Origin: Caenorhabditis elegans
Lineage: Eukaryota > Nematoda > Chromadorea > Rhabditida > Rhabditidae
Assembly: GCF_000002985.6 (NCBI RefSeq)
Contig: NC_003282.8
Span: 8,122,001-8,186,000 of the forward strand
Length of the DNA stretch: 64,000 nt
Reading direction: 5' to 3'
A model generated the notes under the pieces. The model had not been told where the DNA came from, ran no database searches, and was given only the letters and a program-made list of their open reading frames with translations. Of this stretch, positions 41,824 through 52,513 are shown piece by piece (within the stretch, counting starts at the first letter, position 1; every line of letters begins with the position of its first letter). The position numbers and the translations under genes are program-made.

Positions 41824-42602
41824 TGAGAGCATGATTTTATACGAACAACTGAGTGTAGTCTATTTCTTTTTTGATCGGCTTCTTTTTGCTCACGGATGTT
41901 TGTTGATAGTGGTTTACTTTTATCAAGTTTTCATTGTGATAATTACGTTTTACATATTTAAATACAATTCTTCGGAAAAGGACAACTTCTATCACTTTGA
42001 TTCAGTGCTCTGATTAAATTTTCAGGCAACCGCTGACAAATTCTTATCTTGTAACTAATTGTAAGTATAAAACTACATGATCGTTGATACTGACAAGATG
42101 GAAGAAAATTTCAGAATATACGTTTTCTACTGAAAATGGATAAGATTACTGAAAAACATTGACTTAGGTAGATAAAAATAGAGCATTCGATGAAGTGTTT
42201 TTTTGCAAATGATAGCTCTTTCAATCTCAATCTGTGGAATGCTGTTCTATTGTTTATTATATTCCAATTTGCTTCTTTCGAGTAGATCACAAAACAAATG
42301 AATAAGATCAATTGCAAGAATTTCGAAAATAAAAAGGAAAATATAAATGGATTTTTTCAATGGATGGAACCAAGTGACCATTAATTTATTTGCAGACGTC
42401 CGACGAAAACGATTGGAGTTTGGAAAAAACTAGATATCTGAAAGTATGTTTCAATAGTAAATGTCTTCATTGAGTATTTTTTTTAATTCGGTAGCGGAGT
42501 CTAGAGACCATGTTTCAATAGTATGAAAAGAAACATAATACAGCCATCTTGATCAAAGACTGTGCGCGCATCAAATATTGTATTAAAACCACACACAAAA
42601 TT
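41824..42602. other. Intergenic region between lectin A and the unrecognised gene
   Basis: It contains the lectin A promoter on one side and the 3' end of the unrecognised gene on the other. I see no additional gene. Confidence 0.4.
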
Positions 42603-42608
42603 TTTATT
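42603..42608 (-). promoter_or_regulatory. Poly(A) signal of the unrecognised gene
   Basis: Plus-strand TTTATT, AATAAA on the minus strand, lies 54 bases past the TAG of the gene at 42.7-44.1 kb. Confidence 0.55.
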
Positions 42609-42661
42609 GAACAGTTGAAAGAGGCCTATATCTGTTTGTCCATTTGCTTTCAATCTCTCGG

Positions 42662-44078
42662 CTAAATCCCTCCGTACGCAACATTTTCAGTCCATTCAAA
42701 TTGTTGACGCTCGTACGGTGACGGGGAAATTCCGATTCCAGTGGCCACATCTTTCGAGGATCCCGAGTTGAAATCAGTGTATTGAGACAAGTTGCGCATG
42801 TTGCGAAGTTCTGCGAGAGATTCGGGCGAGTAGTCACGGAGGACAAGTGAGTTTGTAAGCATCTCCTTGAGCTCGAATTCTCCATCAGTCTGCTCCAACT
42901 CGTACATTGATTCGGGGCTCAACATTTTCTTATTAAGTGTTCCGTCAGGAGACGTGGATGGGATAGCTGGAGCAGTGAAAGCTTTGATCGGAAATGAGAT
43001 GTTCATGTTCTGAATATCAGCAATTGAGTCAGAAGAGAAGGCGTTCTTGTTAACAGTCTGAAAAATTGAGTATTGAATTGAACAAAATCGGGTGTAATTT
43101 GCACACCGCAACTCGAAAACAGTCGCAGTGGTGCCACTCGCAAAATCTACTTACCACATCATTTGGTGGATTGATGCTAACCATTGGTGCCTGTTCTCCA
43201 TCCATATCATAATTTCCAAATGGATCCTTCAAGTTCTTGATATCCATAATAGTCAGCAAATTTTCTTCGTTTTTATTCTCCATCTTGTGTTGTTCTCCTT
43301 CAGAATCCATAATATGTTCAAAGTATTGAGATGGAGTGGTGAAGTTTGGATGATGGGAATATGGATTTCCAGCCGAACGAGTGTCAACTTCAGATGAGCT
43401 TTTGAATGGAATTACTTCCGGGACTACATAACGACTTTGAAGACTTTCCGCAGAGTCCTGAAATTAAATTGTGAATTAATAAATGAAGAAAATATGATAT
43501 CAAGACCGTTGGTGGAATACTAGCCAAATTGACAGCATCATGGGACAATGTAATGATTGTAGTATTCTGAAAAAAAAATCGAAAATTTGATGGGAAAGCT
43601 GATGAAAGAGTTAGTTTTTCACTTGAAAAAAAGTTTATGTAAACCTCGCCTACATGCCTACCTGCGATCATGAATCATGCCTATCTGCCAACATACCAGC
43701 ATGAAAGTGTACACAGACATATCTCAGTCATGACTGCGTACTCACGTATATGCCGGCGCCTGCGCCATGCCTAGTTGTTGATTAATAACCTCCTTCATAA
43801 CTTACATCCAATGGTGCAGAAGATGGCACAAAGATGAACCATTGTGATGGGCTTCGCTGAACAGCAGTGTACGGATTGTACGTGTCGTGAATCATGACGA
43901 AAAATCGATTTTGATTTTCAAGTATTAATTGATTTTTGATTTGAAGTTGACGAGAATTTTTTAATGAGAAATCGGATGTCACGTTTTCAAAAGATTTAAC
44001 GATAATAGATAAGAGATTTTCCAATTTTAGCCTCTTATTCGTGACCCAGCGGTCGAAAATTGGCTTTTTCATAATCAT
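42662..44078 (-). CDS. Unrecognised protein, Ser/acid-rich C-terminal half
   Basis: Four phase-0 exons in transcript order: 44078-43806, 43566-43507, 43457-43155 and 43057-42662, about 343 residues; a poly(A) signal follows. ATG 44078 and in-frame ATG 44072 are both possible, and more 5' exons cannot be excluded. The N-terminal third mixes charged and hydrophobic residues (RFFVMIHDTYNPY; SQWFIFVPSSAP) and could be a small folded domain. The rest is disordered-looking, rich in Ser, Asn, Pro, Asp and Glu (ENLLTIMDIKNLKDPFGNYD; ELEQTDGEFELKEM; RDYSPESLAELRNMRNL). There is no signal peptide or membrane helix. It might be a transcription-associated or adaptor protein; I do not assign a function. 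It lies between duplicated lectin genes on the same strand. Confidence 0.6.
43640..43790. repeat. TGCCTACC-type short repeats in an intron
   Basis: Irregular repeats of GCCTAC, ATGCCTATCTGCC and CATGCCTAG occur across the first intron of the unrecognised gene. Related sequence appears in a fold-back near 49.3 kb. Confidence 0.35.
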
Positions 44079-44159
44079 TATCTTTCATAGAATATTTTAG
44101 TCACCTATCTCAAATTCTCTAGTTCATTGAGGCACATTTAAAGCCAAAAATCATCATGT

Positions 44160-45110
44160 TAACGTGTCGAGACCGGGTACCGTATTTTTAGCGCAAAAAT
44201 CGCAAACTTTCGCGCCTGGATAATATTTTTTTGAAAATCATTTATGAAAAAATAAAGCTTCACAATTTTTTAGCGAATAGTTTTTCATCTAAAAATAATT
44301 TTTTTGCTAGTTTTTGTTTAAAAAAAACGAAAAATGCTCAAAAACGGGTGAATTCGGCATAACTGGAAAAGGATTTCGTTTCACGTTTGAGCACTTTCAA
44401 TCCGAAGAATGTTTTTTTGCTTTAGTTATGATGTGAGTTTTTGAGCACATTTGGGTGTCTCAAAAGATCGAGACTGTTGTTTTCTCTTCACAAACATTTT
44501 AATAGAAATTTCAAACCAATGACATGCAAATTTTCAGCGTAATTTTCAGCGAATTTTCAGCGCATCCAATCGCATCAATCAGGAAATTCCGCAAGAGAAT
44601 GGAAAACTCGACTGAAAAAACTACAAACTCGAAAGATTACTGATTTTTATTCGTCTCGATTTTACACAATGAATCCGTCTTACATTGAAAGTTAGCGTTT
44701 TTTTGAAAGAAACATAAACAAAGGAAGTGAAAAATAAAACCGGAAATTGCCGATTTGCCGGATTTGCCGGAAAAACGGTGATTCCCGAAAAGTTTCGGCA
44801 AACTGTGATTCTGCACATTTTTTTGGAAATTTTAGAATTTCAATTTTAATCGGCAAAATTGTACGCATCCTATGAATGTTCCTACGTCTATTTTGAAAAG
44901 TAACGAAATTCTATGAAAATATCTATAGTAGAAAACGGGAACAAATTTTCAAAAAGGCACAGTTTTAAGCGTTTCTGTCTTATAAAAAATCATCTAAAAA
45001 CATCCGGCAAATTGAGCAAATTACCGGAAATGAAAAATTCCTGCAAATCGGCGAACCGGCAATTTGCCGATTTTGCCAAATTTGACGGCAAAAAAACTTT
45101 GAACTAGAAT
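44160..45110. repeat. Dispersed repeats with TTTGCCG motifs
   Basis: The left part starts with GTGTCGAGACCGGGTACCGT, the same end motif as the sph-1 intronic fold-back. From about 44740 to 45090 the units GATTTGCCGG, CGGCAAATTG, GAACCGGCAATTTGCCGA and similar recur in both orientations. This intergenic stretch is a patchwork of old repeats without a gene. Confidence 0.5.
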
Positions 45111-45203
45111 ACTTCTGTTTTTGATCTGTCTCTTTGTAAAGACCAACATCAGAATTTCTTTCTAGGCAATTCAAATGATTCATTAATAAAAACATTGATG
45201 TAT

Positions 45204-46753
45204 TTAATGAAGTGGTGCAATTTTACAGAGGAATGCTCTCTGGTCGTCTTGTGGTACGTTGTTCCATCTGCTTGCTTCACTGTATTTGCCTTGATGTGGA
45301 TCAGCAACTAACTGGAAATTAAAGAATTGAATTAGTTTTCTTTGAAATTTGTAAATTTATATAATTTTGATAGTATCGCTAGAAACTGGTTCACAGTGTC
45401 TCAATATATCATTTCTGAATTTATAATAAAAACTCACAGAAGTCCACCATTCCTTATTCATGTTGTTTGGTTCTCCATCTCCCCAGTTAACATAGTCTAC
45501 TACAGATCCATCAGTCCATTGCCATTTTGAATTTTGGAAGACAAGACCAATGAAGACCTGAAGATAAATTTAATTCAAATTTATAATTTAATTATTCCAT
45601 ACATCACCTGTCCAATCCTTGTCCTTGTTAGTACAGCCAGCCTTTGAAAAACCTGGAAATATCGACTTTAAATTATTTACAAAAGGAAACAGGGAATACT
45701 ACATTTTGTCATTGTGAATAAAGGTTATTGAATCTTCTACAAGGTAAAAGATTCAATCAAAAATATTGACAAAATTTTCAGAAAAATTCATTGATATCTT
45801 ACGCAAAAATATCAAATAAAATCAAAAGTGAGTATCGTATTTTTCAATATTTTATATTTTTATATAACTTTCTAAACTCAAATTTTATATTCAAAAATTT
45901 TAAATCTCACTAACCAACAAGGAATGTGTTCTCTGCAAGTGAGTGAATTGAAGCCAAATCTCCTCCATCAGCTTGGCAAGCGCTGCGAGCATCATTGAAA
46001 TTGGTGTATTGAACAGTGTTCTGAAATTTAAAAATGTAGTTGAAATCTAAAATATAACTTTTACTTTATAGCAAAAATCGGTGAGCTCAAACCAAGTGTA
46101 ACCAGATGGACAATGACTTGGAACTGAAAAATGGAATCAAAACTGCATTTTAGAATTTAAAATGTACTTGTAACAGCTGGGAAAGTTGGCATTGCACTGG
46201 CAGAAGCAGAGCAGATGAATGGAAGTTTAGTTGTGCAGTTTGCAGTTTGCCATTTAGATGTACCAGTCTCAAGTTGCATACAGGCGGTTGATCCGGTTTG
46301 AGTTGGTTGTCCAACTTTGTAGTTCTGATAGTTAAAATCAGTACCATCAGTCCAATACCAATTCAATGGATTTGTAACATCTGGAGCACTTGCTTGTGCT
46401 CCAAGCCATGCTCCACCGTCAATGAATTTCTGAGCTTGACCTGATACAAAAGTATTGTCGATTGCATTATGAACTGATACTAAATGACCGTTCAATGTGG
46501 CACAGATGGACTCGGCGGTTTGGAAATCTACTGCTGCACGGAATAGTGTGAGACATCTGAAAATTCAAGTTATTTATAATATTAATCCGAAGACTTCAAC
46601 CATTTTATTTTAGCAATAAAATTTAAATTTTTGATCTACTGTGAGCGTTTGAACTTACCTAGAGCTCGACTGCTGATAGAGGGCTCCAGGGCCGCATTGT
46701 GCAGAAATCAAAGGCGCAGAAAAACAAAACACGAGGAGCAGTGATCGAAACAT
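45204..46753 (-). CDS. Secreted protein with two C-type lectin domains (paralogue B)
   Basis: Seven exons in transcript order: 46753-46659, 46556-46168, 46123-46065, 46020-45915, 45652-45603, 45557-45438 and 45311-45204; 308 residues. Every exon has the same length as in paralogue A (95, 389, 59, 106, 50, 120, 108). Signal peptide: SLLLVFCFSAPLISAQC. The first lectin domain has GHLVSVH, GGAWLGA and WYWTDGT; the second has GGDLASIHS, FIGLVFQNSKWQWTDGS, NWGDGEPNN and FLCK. Differences from A include a cysteine in GCTNKDKDW within the second domain. Conserved exon lengths but diverged introns show a tandem duplication; an unrelated gene now separates the copies. One of clec-51/clec-52. Confidence 0.9.
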
Positions 46754-46768
46754 TTCGAAAAAGCCACT

Positions 46769-46828
46769 GCTGATAAAACTGATATTACAGTTGCCGGCTT
46801 TTATAGAAAACTTTGAATGAGCTTATCA
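46769..46828 (-). promoter_or_regulatory. GATA-factor motifs upstream of lectin B
   Basis: CTGATAA (46770-46776) followed by ACTGATAT, and CTTATCA (46822-46828, TGATAAG on the minus strand), lie within about 75 bases before the lectin B ATG. The placement echoes the paired sites before lectin A and suggests intestinal expression of both. Confidence 0.5.
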
Positions 46829-47878
46829 TGTAGTGTATCTCTTCATTGTGATCGTTTCAAAGTTGTCACGGATGTTAAATGATAATGATTGTAATGTTTA
46901 TAGAGCTTTTAATGCAATAAAAATTACCAAAAATACGGAAATGTCAAAGTGTGGTTTCTTCATTTCAGGACTAAACGTGATAGTTTCTAGTCTGTGTATC
47001 TATGAACTAGAGTCTGTTTAAATAATGGCAAGAATGGGTACACACTTTCAAAGTTTACCTGCATTCAAAGTTTTAGTTTCTTCGTTTGAAAATCAGTCAC
47101 CACATCTCTACAGAAGTCAGAAAACGTTCCTGTTTTCATCTGGTAACCTCATAAGTTTTTTTAGTTTTCAATACTTTTTAAATCATACAATGATTTTTTA
47201 GTTTCAGACTTACAGCTAGGGAAGTTGTTTTCTAATAGTGAGTTTGTAAGCCATTGTAGCTGAAATCAAAAACTTCTATTTGGTTTCTATCTCAACGGGG
47301 TTCCTTTTCAAATCTTAAATAAAATTCAGTTTTTGCAACAAAAAATATGTATTTCTCCAACTTGTTCCAATGTTTCAAAGTTCCAAAGATCAGAGACATG
47401 AGTGCATGATTTTTTGGTTTTTGAGATCACGTTTGCAGTCAAATTAACTACATTTGATGACTTTGACATAGAATGCTGATAGGCACTATACTCTTTTTGC
47501 AAATACACATGACTGGCTCTTTTTAAGTGAAACCTGGATAGTTTGAAATTTGAATTCGTAGTAATTTCTACCGTCGATTTGACTTCTGATATTTTTGAAC
47601 CTTTTGAAAAAGTTGGAATTTGAAGTTTTATTTAATGCGAAACTAATCAGATTAATCGTTTGCAAAGAGTGTTAAATTTTGCAGAAATTTATATTTTAAA
47701 AAAAATTCTCAAAGACATACTGAGGCAACCCGTGTTTAACTATTTGTTAACAGCTATCATTAAACCAAAACTGCGTGTTTTGATCTTAAGTCAATAGATC
47801 TACAGAAAGTGGTCCAAAATGGTGTCCTTGGCCCCAATTCATGTGGTAATATTCTTAACTAGGTAATTCAATTGTCTG

Positions 47879-47914
47879 TGAAGACATATACTTGTAAAAA
47901 CATGTATGTCTTCA
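47879..47914 (+). other. Short perfect-stem hairpin
   Basis: TGAAGACATATAC pairs with GTATGTCTTCA across a small loop, giving about 15 pairs with one bulge. The stem does not extend to microRNA-precursor length. Confidence 0.25.
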
Positions 47915-49255
47915 TATATGTATAGGCGTTGACCCTAATTGTAGTGTAACTATACTTTTTTGCAGAATGATGTATGCGAGTATCGATCATACGTTCGGTC
48001 AATGAATGGACGCCTACTTCCAAATTGTTAATTGTAGTTGCTGTTCTGATATGTGCTCTCTGGCTTCAGAGATCCAGCAAATTCACAAGAAAATCTAAAT
48101 GGACGGATCAAATTTTTTGACTCATTCTTTTAATTTCTCCATGCCAACTGTGTCTTTTTTTCTTGACTTCTTGAAAATACGAAAATAAAGTGTTGCAATC
48201 GGATCCTCTTTTTTGTTATGCTTCTTCTCTTTCCCTTCCTTTTGCGGGAAAAGATGGTGACAAACAAACAAACAGTTTAACGAAAAGAAGAGAGAATTGC
48301 AATATGATAATCTCAGAGGGGAGAACTGAGAGGAAAACTGTTCGCAGTGCCAACTAGTGATCATTCAACATACATAGACGTAGGGATGGATGGTGAGTGC
48401 GCGGCGTTCAGCAGCTACGCCAAAGTGTTGTACACATACAGAGAGACTGTCGAAGTACCTGCGTATCTATTGAAGTGTACACTCTCTTACTTATGTGGAT
48501 TTATCGCGCCACAAATGCCCAAAAGATCGGTTTTTTGAATAGAATCAGTGAAGAGACGCAGACTGTCAAATATTCAATGGCTATACTGACCTCATTTATT
48601 GTATTTTCATACCGCAAACCGTGCAATGTTTTTCTTCTACTCTTTTTACGTCTTTATTTCGTAATAACCAAATATCGGAGATTAGATATAAAAGATATCC
48701 TTAATTTTGTTGTGTTGACTGTCACTATTTGTTATTTTTGTCAAATTGGTACATTACAGTTTTACTATAATCATTGACTTTGCTATTAAATTGTTCCAAC
48801 AGCTTTTGCCACATTTTTGATTAATTTCAAACGAGTTTTTTGATTACACTGTGGGCAATGATAGCAACTTACATATTTGAAAAATAGCAATTATGTTCCA
48901 AAAATAAACATGAATTTTAATTTTTATTGGTTTTTTTTTAAATATCATTTGTGTATTTGAACAATCTAGTTATTAACTGTAAACTCTTGGTTTTTTGAAC
49001 AAAATATCTACAAAATAATAGAAACAATACGAAACTCCCCCAAAATGCTTAGGAAGAACTAAATCTAAATATTTGTTACTCACCATTTTGAGCATGATTC
49101 ATTTGTTAGTTTTACGTGTGCACCAGTGATATAAAGTTGAAACCTTTAATCAAGTTTACAATCAGAAACTGCACAGCAGATTTCTGCTTTAAGAATAACG
49201 TTTAATGAACTTCTTGGATTCTGAATCGGTTAACAATATTGGGCATGACTAATCG

Positions 49256-49356
49256 TACGTGCCTGCCTACCTCCAATTTGTCGCCTTTTGGTCTATGTTT
49301 TTTTGTTTATGCTTGAAAGTAAAGAAAGATGCAGGCAGGAGGTAGGCAGGCGTAAT
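49256..49356. repeat. Fold-back repeat with GCCTGCCTACCTCC arms
   Basis: GTGCCTGCCTACCTCC at the left mirrors GGAGGTAGGCAGGC at the right, separated by about 65 bases. Confidence 0.6.
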
Positions 49357-52025
49357 TTGTAGAGTTTCCAACTGTGTGAAGTATATGTAGGTAAGGTCTA
49401 TTTTCAGAATCTAATAGTTCTCATTTTCAATTTACTGTCTTCATTTCTCTATTCTCTTCTACGTCTCTCTATCCCTCACTCTCCCATTCATTTACTACTT
49501 TTCGACTCTAAATTAGTTGTTTCAAAGGATGAAGTGCATACCAGCAACAACAAGACACACTCATTTTGTAAAAGAGGCGCGCATCGGTCCGTCTTCAGAG
49601 ACGAAGAATTCCGTCTCAAGGGTATTCAGTGTCACCACTTCAAACCATTCAGATTCGCTTCTTCTTCTTCTTACTCTCATCTTGCTTCGTCCTTTGTTTT
49701 TATCGTGACATTTAATGCTTCTTAATTTTATACTTAAAAAATAAACAGACGTTCCAGAACGGAATGCTTTTAAGTTTTTTATGTTCTACCAATTTACAGC
49801 AATTTTTCTCATAAATCATTCTACTAGCAATGGTCAAATTTTATAATGTAGAAGATGATTTCTGCTTTAGTGAAATTTCAAAATAATATTCGGTAAATTT
49901 TGAACTGGTTTAGGATCTAATGGAAACAATTTGTGATTTCAAATTTGCCACTTCCTATTAATCATTGGCATCATTGTCTTTTAGGTGTTCCTCTTTTTCC
50001 AATTTGTTTTGTTTTTTATGTCTTCTTCCTGGACAGTGGGAACTCGTGGGAGTTTTGACAAGAGACACGGACTGTGCAAACAGGACATCACCACCACTTA
50101 CGGCCAAACAATCGGGCTCTTTGCTCTTGCTTCATTTTCATCTCTCTCTTCAATTCTATTGTCGGCTTCTTGCCATTTCCCTACAAATTGACTTGTCATC
50201 CAAACTGAATAGGGGGAGATATCGGCAGTCGTTTTTTTTTTCACGGGAGAATGGCTTCTAGTTTTTTCTTGGAGATGGGAATAGTTTGGAGGGTTTTACG
50301 GAACACTTTAGAAATCTGCTGACCAACATAATTTGCTTAACTTCCATTAATTTAGACCGAAAAATTATTTTGGCAATGTGCTAAAACTTTTTTTCGTTTG
50401 CTTCAGAGCATCCGTAATAGGTCAAACGTTTCCAAATAGTAATTGAACTTTCCAAGCTCTGCAAACATAAAAACTTAAAATTTACTAAAATTCTGAGAAT
50501 ATGAACAATTCCTAGACATCTGGAGCTCAGTTTCATTATTTAATTTTTCATTTTAGAACTATTTAACCGATTTTAATACGAATGGAAAAGAGCTTATAGT
50601 TTTACTAAAATTCAGAACTATATGTATGATTTGTATACAATTGAATAATATTCAATACCATTAGGTGACTTCTATCCTTCTGTCAATTTTCATATTCCAA
50701 TTTATAATATTCATTGATTGGTTGTTTGTTCGAAATAACTGAATGTCAATGGTTGTGAATATTGGTATTTATTACTATTATTGTTGTCAAATATTCCATA
50801 AAGCACACAAATACATTTCTCCATCCACCCCTTGTTCAATTTTCTATATAAGCTATTCTCTGATATATTTGCCATCGACGTTTCAAATGGGCAACGTTCC
50901 AAACATCATTTTAAGGAAAAAGAAGGCGTCACGCATATCATTTTAATGCGTCTCCCGTCGCTAGCCAACACTGTTTGCCTTTTTGGGAGAACTATCCATT
51001 AGTCGCCTCTCATTGAGATTCCTGTTTCTTTTTACTTTTTCAAACTTCCACTCGGCACTTTATGGATATTAGTAGTCTAGATGTTTCTATTTATGAAGAA
51101 AATAAGTACTTAAAGGTACATGGTATTTTTTCACATGGGTCTTGTAGCATCAAACCATGATATTTTAAACTTCTTCTTCGCGGCAAGACCTACCGTAAAA
51201 AAGTTCATTGGTTCTAGAATTGTATAAACTCTCAAAATATGTTTTTTTTAATTTTTAAACTCTTCATTGCTTTTCCGAATGTAGCAAAAAAATTTGAACG
51301 AACTATCCAAATCAGAAGAATTTCTGGATTGGAAATAATTAAATCAGGTCATCATATACATATCACTCCGGTTCCACTTCCATTTCATTTCTAATCAAAT
51401 TATCTCTCAACCTGTTCCTGACCATCCAACACACTATTTTTCAACACTTGTTTATAGTATTTCGGGAGCTCGTAAACTTTTTCTTTGAAGCTTTAACACT
51501 TCATTTCAATTGCACCCAGAGATATTTTTCTTCTGCCAATTTTTACTTTTGGTATTTATCTGGTAAACTTGGCTTTTAAAGGTCATTCTATCTTTTTTCT
51601 CAAACAATTTGTCTTTTTTCTTCTTATTTTCATTTTTCCTTTTCTCTACCATTTATTTTTCAACTACCGATCTCCGATCGTTTTCTGTGATCTTCATTCC
51701 TTTTTCCTTTTGTTCGTTCCCTCTATGATTATACTACATTGTTGTTTATCCGTATATTTATGTAAGAACACACACATAGGCAATGAGATCGGCGCGAAAG
51801 TTTTCGATTTGTTCCATTTATTTGATAATTTCCCTTTCATCCTAATCTCTTTCTTTCGACTATATGATTAGGGGGTGAATGTATAATTTTGTAATTCTTG
51901 GATTGCTTTGTTCATTCAGATACAGACAACCGGGTTGTTATTTTTTGTTTTACTTAGATTTCAATTTTCGGCATTCCTTGAGAATAATTTGTAAAAATAT
52001 TATGTATATAGGAATTCCTTTTTCA

Positions 52026-52098
52026 AAATAGTACTGTAGTTTTCGATGTACGCAGATGCATTAGTGAATGATGAATTGCGGACCTGAAACATTTTTTG
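52026..52098 (+). repeat. Dispersed repeat, copy 1
   Basis: It shares GTACTGTAGT, TGTACGCAGATGCATTA, AATTGCGGAC and AAACATTTT in the same order and spacing as copy 2 (52441-52513), about 415 bp downstream. Confidence 0.55.
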
Positions 52099-52440
52099 TA
52101 GATCTACAGTTTTTGTAGATCTTTTTGTAGATTCTATAGAAAAATTTTGAAAAATTATATTTTTCACAATTAATTCAAATTGTTTTTTACCCATTTTTGT
52201 TGAAACGTATAGTTTTAAATGTTTTGCAAATTAATTTAGTTTTGTGTTTCTTGAATCGCTTTGATCAGTTACCAACAGACGGGTCGGTCTCAAGATCAGT
52301 TCGAATTAAGCAAGCTCATTTCGTTCGGAATTATTTTTTAAAAAGTTGAATTTAATATTTATTTTGATTATCAATTCAATTTTTCCTAATTTAAATGTGT
52401 TAAACAATTGTTGAAATAAATTTCGGAGTTTGAATTTTTC

Positions 52441-52513
52441 AAAAGGGTACTGTAGTGTTTGTTGTACGCAGATGCATTAAAGCTTACGACAAATTGCGGA
52501 CTTCAAACATTTT
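52441..52513 (+). repeat. Dispersed repeat, copy 2
   Basis: Second member of the direct repeat pair; similarity is high in the core and falls off at both edges, so these are likely independent insertions of one family. Confidence 0.55.

Noticed and set aside
47879-47914. Hairpin as a microRNA precursor
   Set aside because: The stem is only about 15 pairs; precursors need roughly 22 or more pairs with a mature arm.
48397-48777. 126-codon open frame in the 8-kb region
   Set aside because: No domain, no splice support and a composition (Leu/Phe/Tyr/Arg runs) expected of AT-rich random frames.
49529-49620. Possible first exon starting MKCIPATT before GTATTC
   Set aside because: Donor is weak, no clear joining phase to a pct-1 exon, and the surrounding CT-rich DNA makes chance frames likely.
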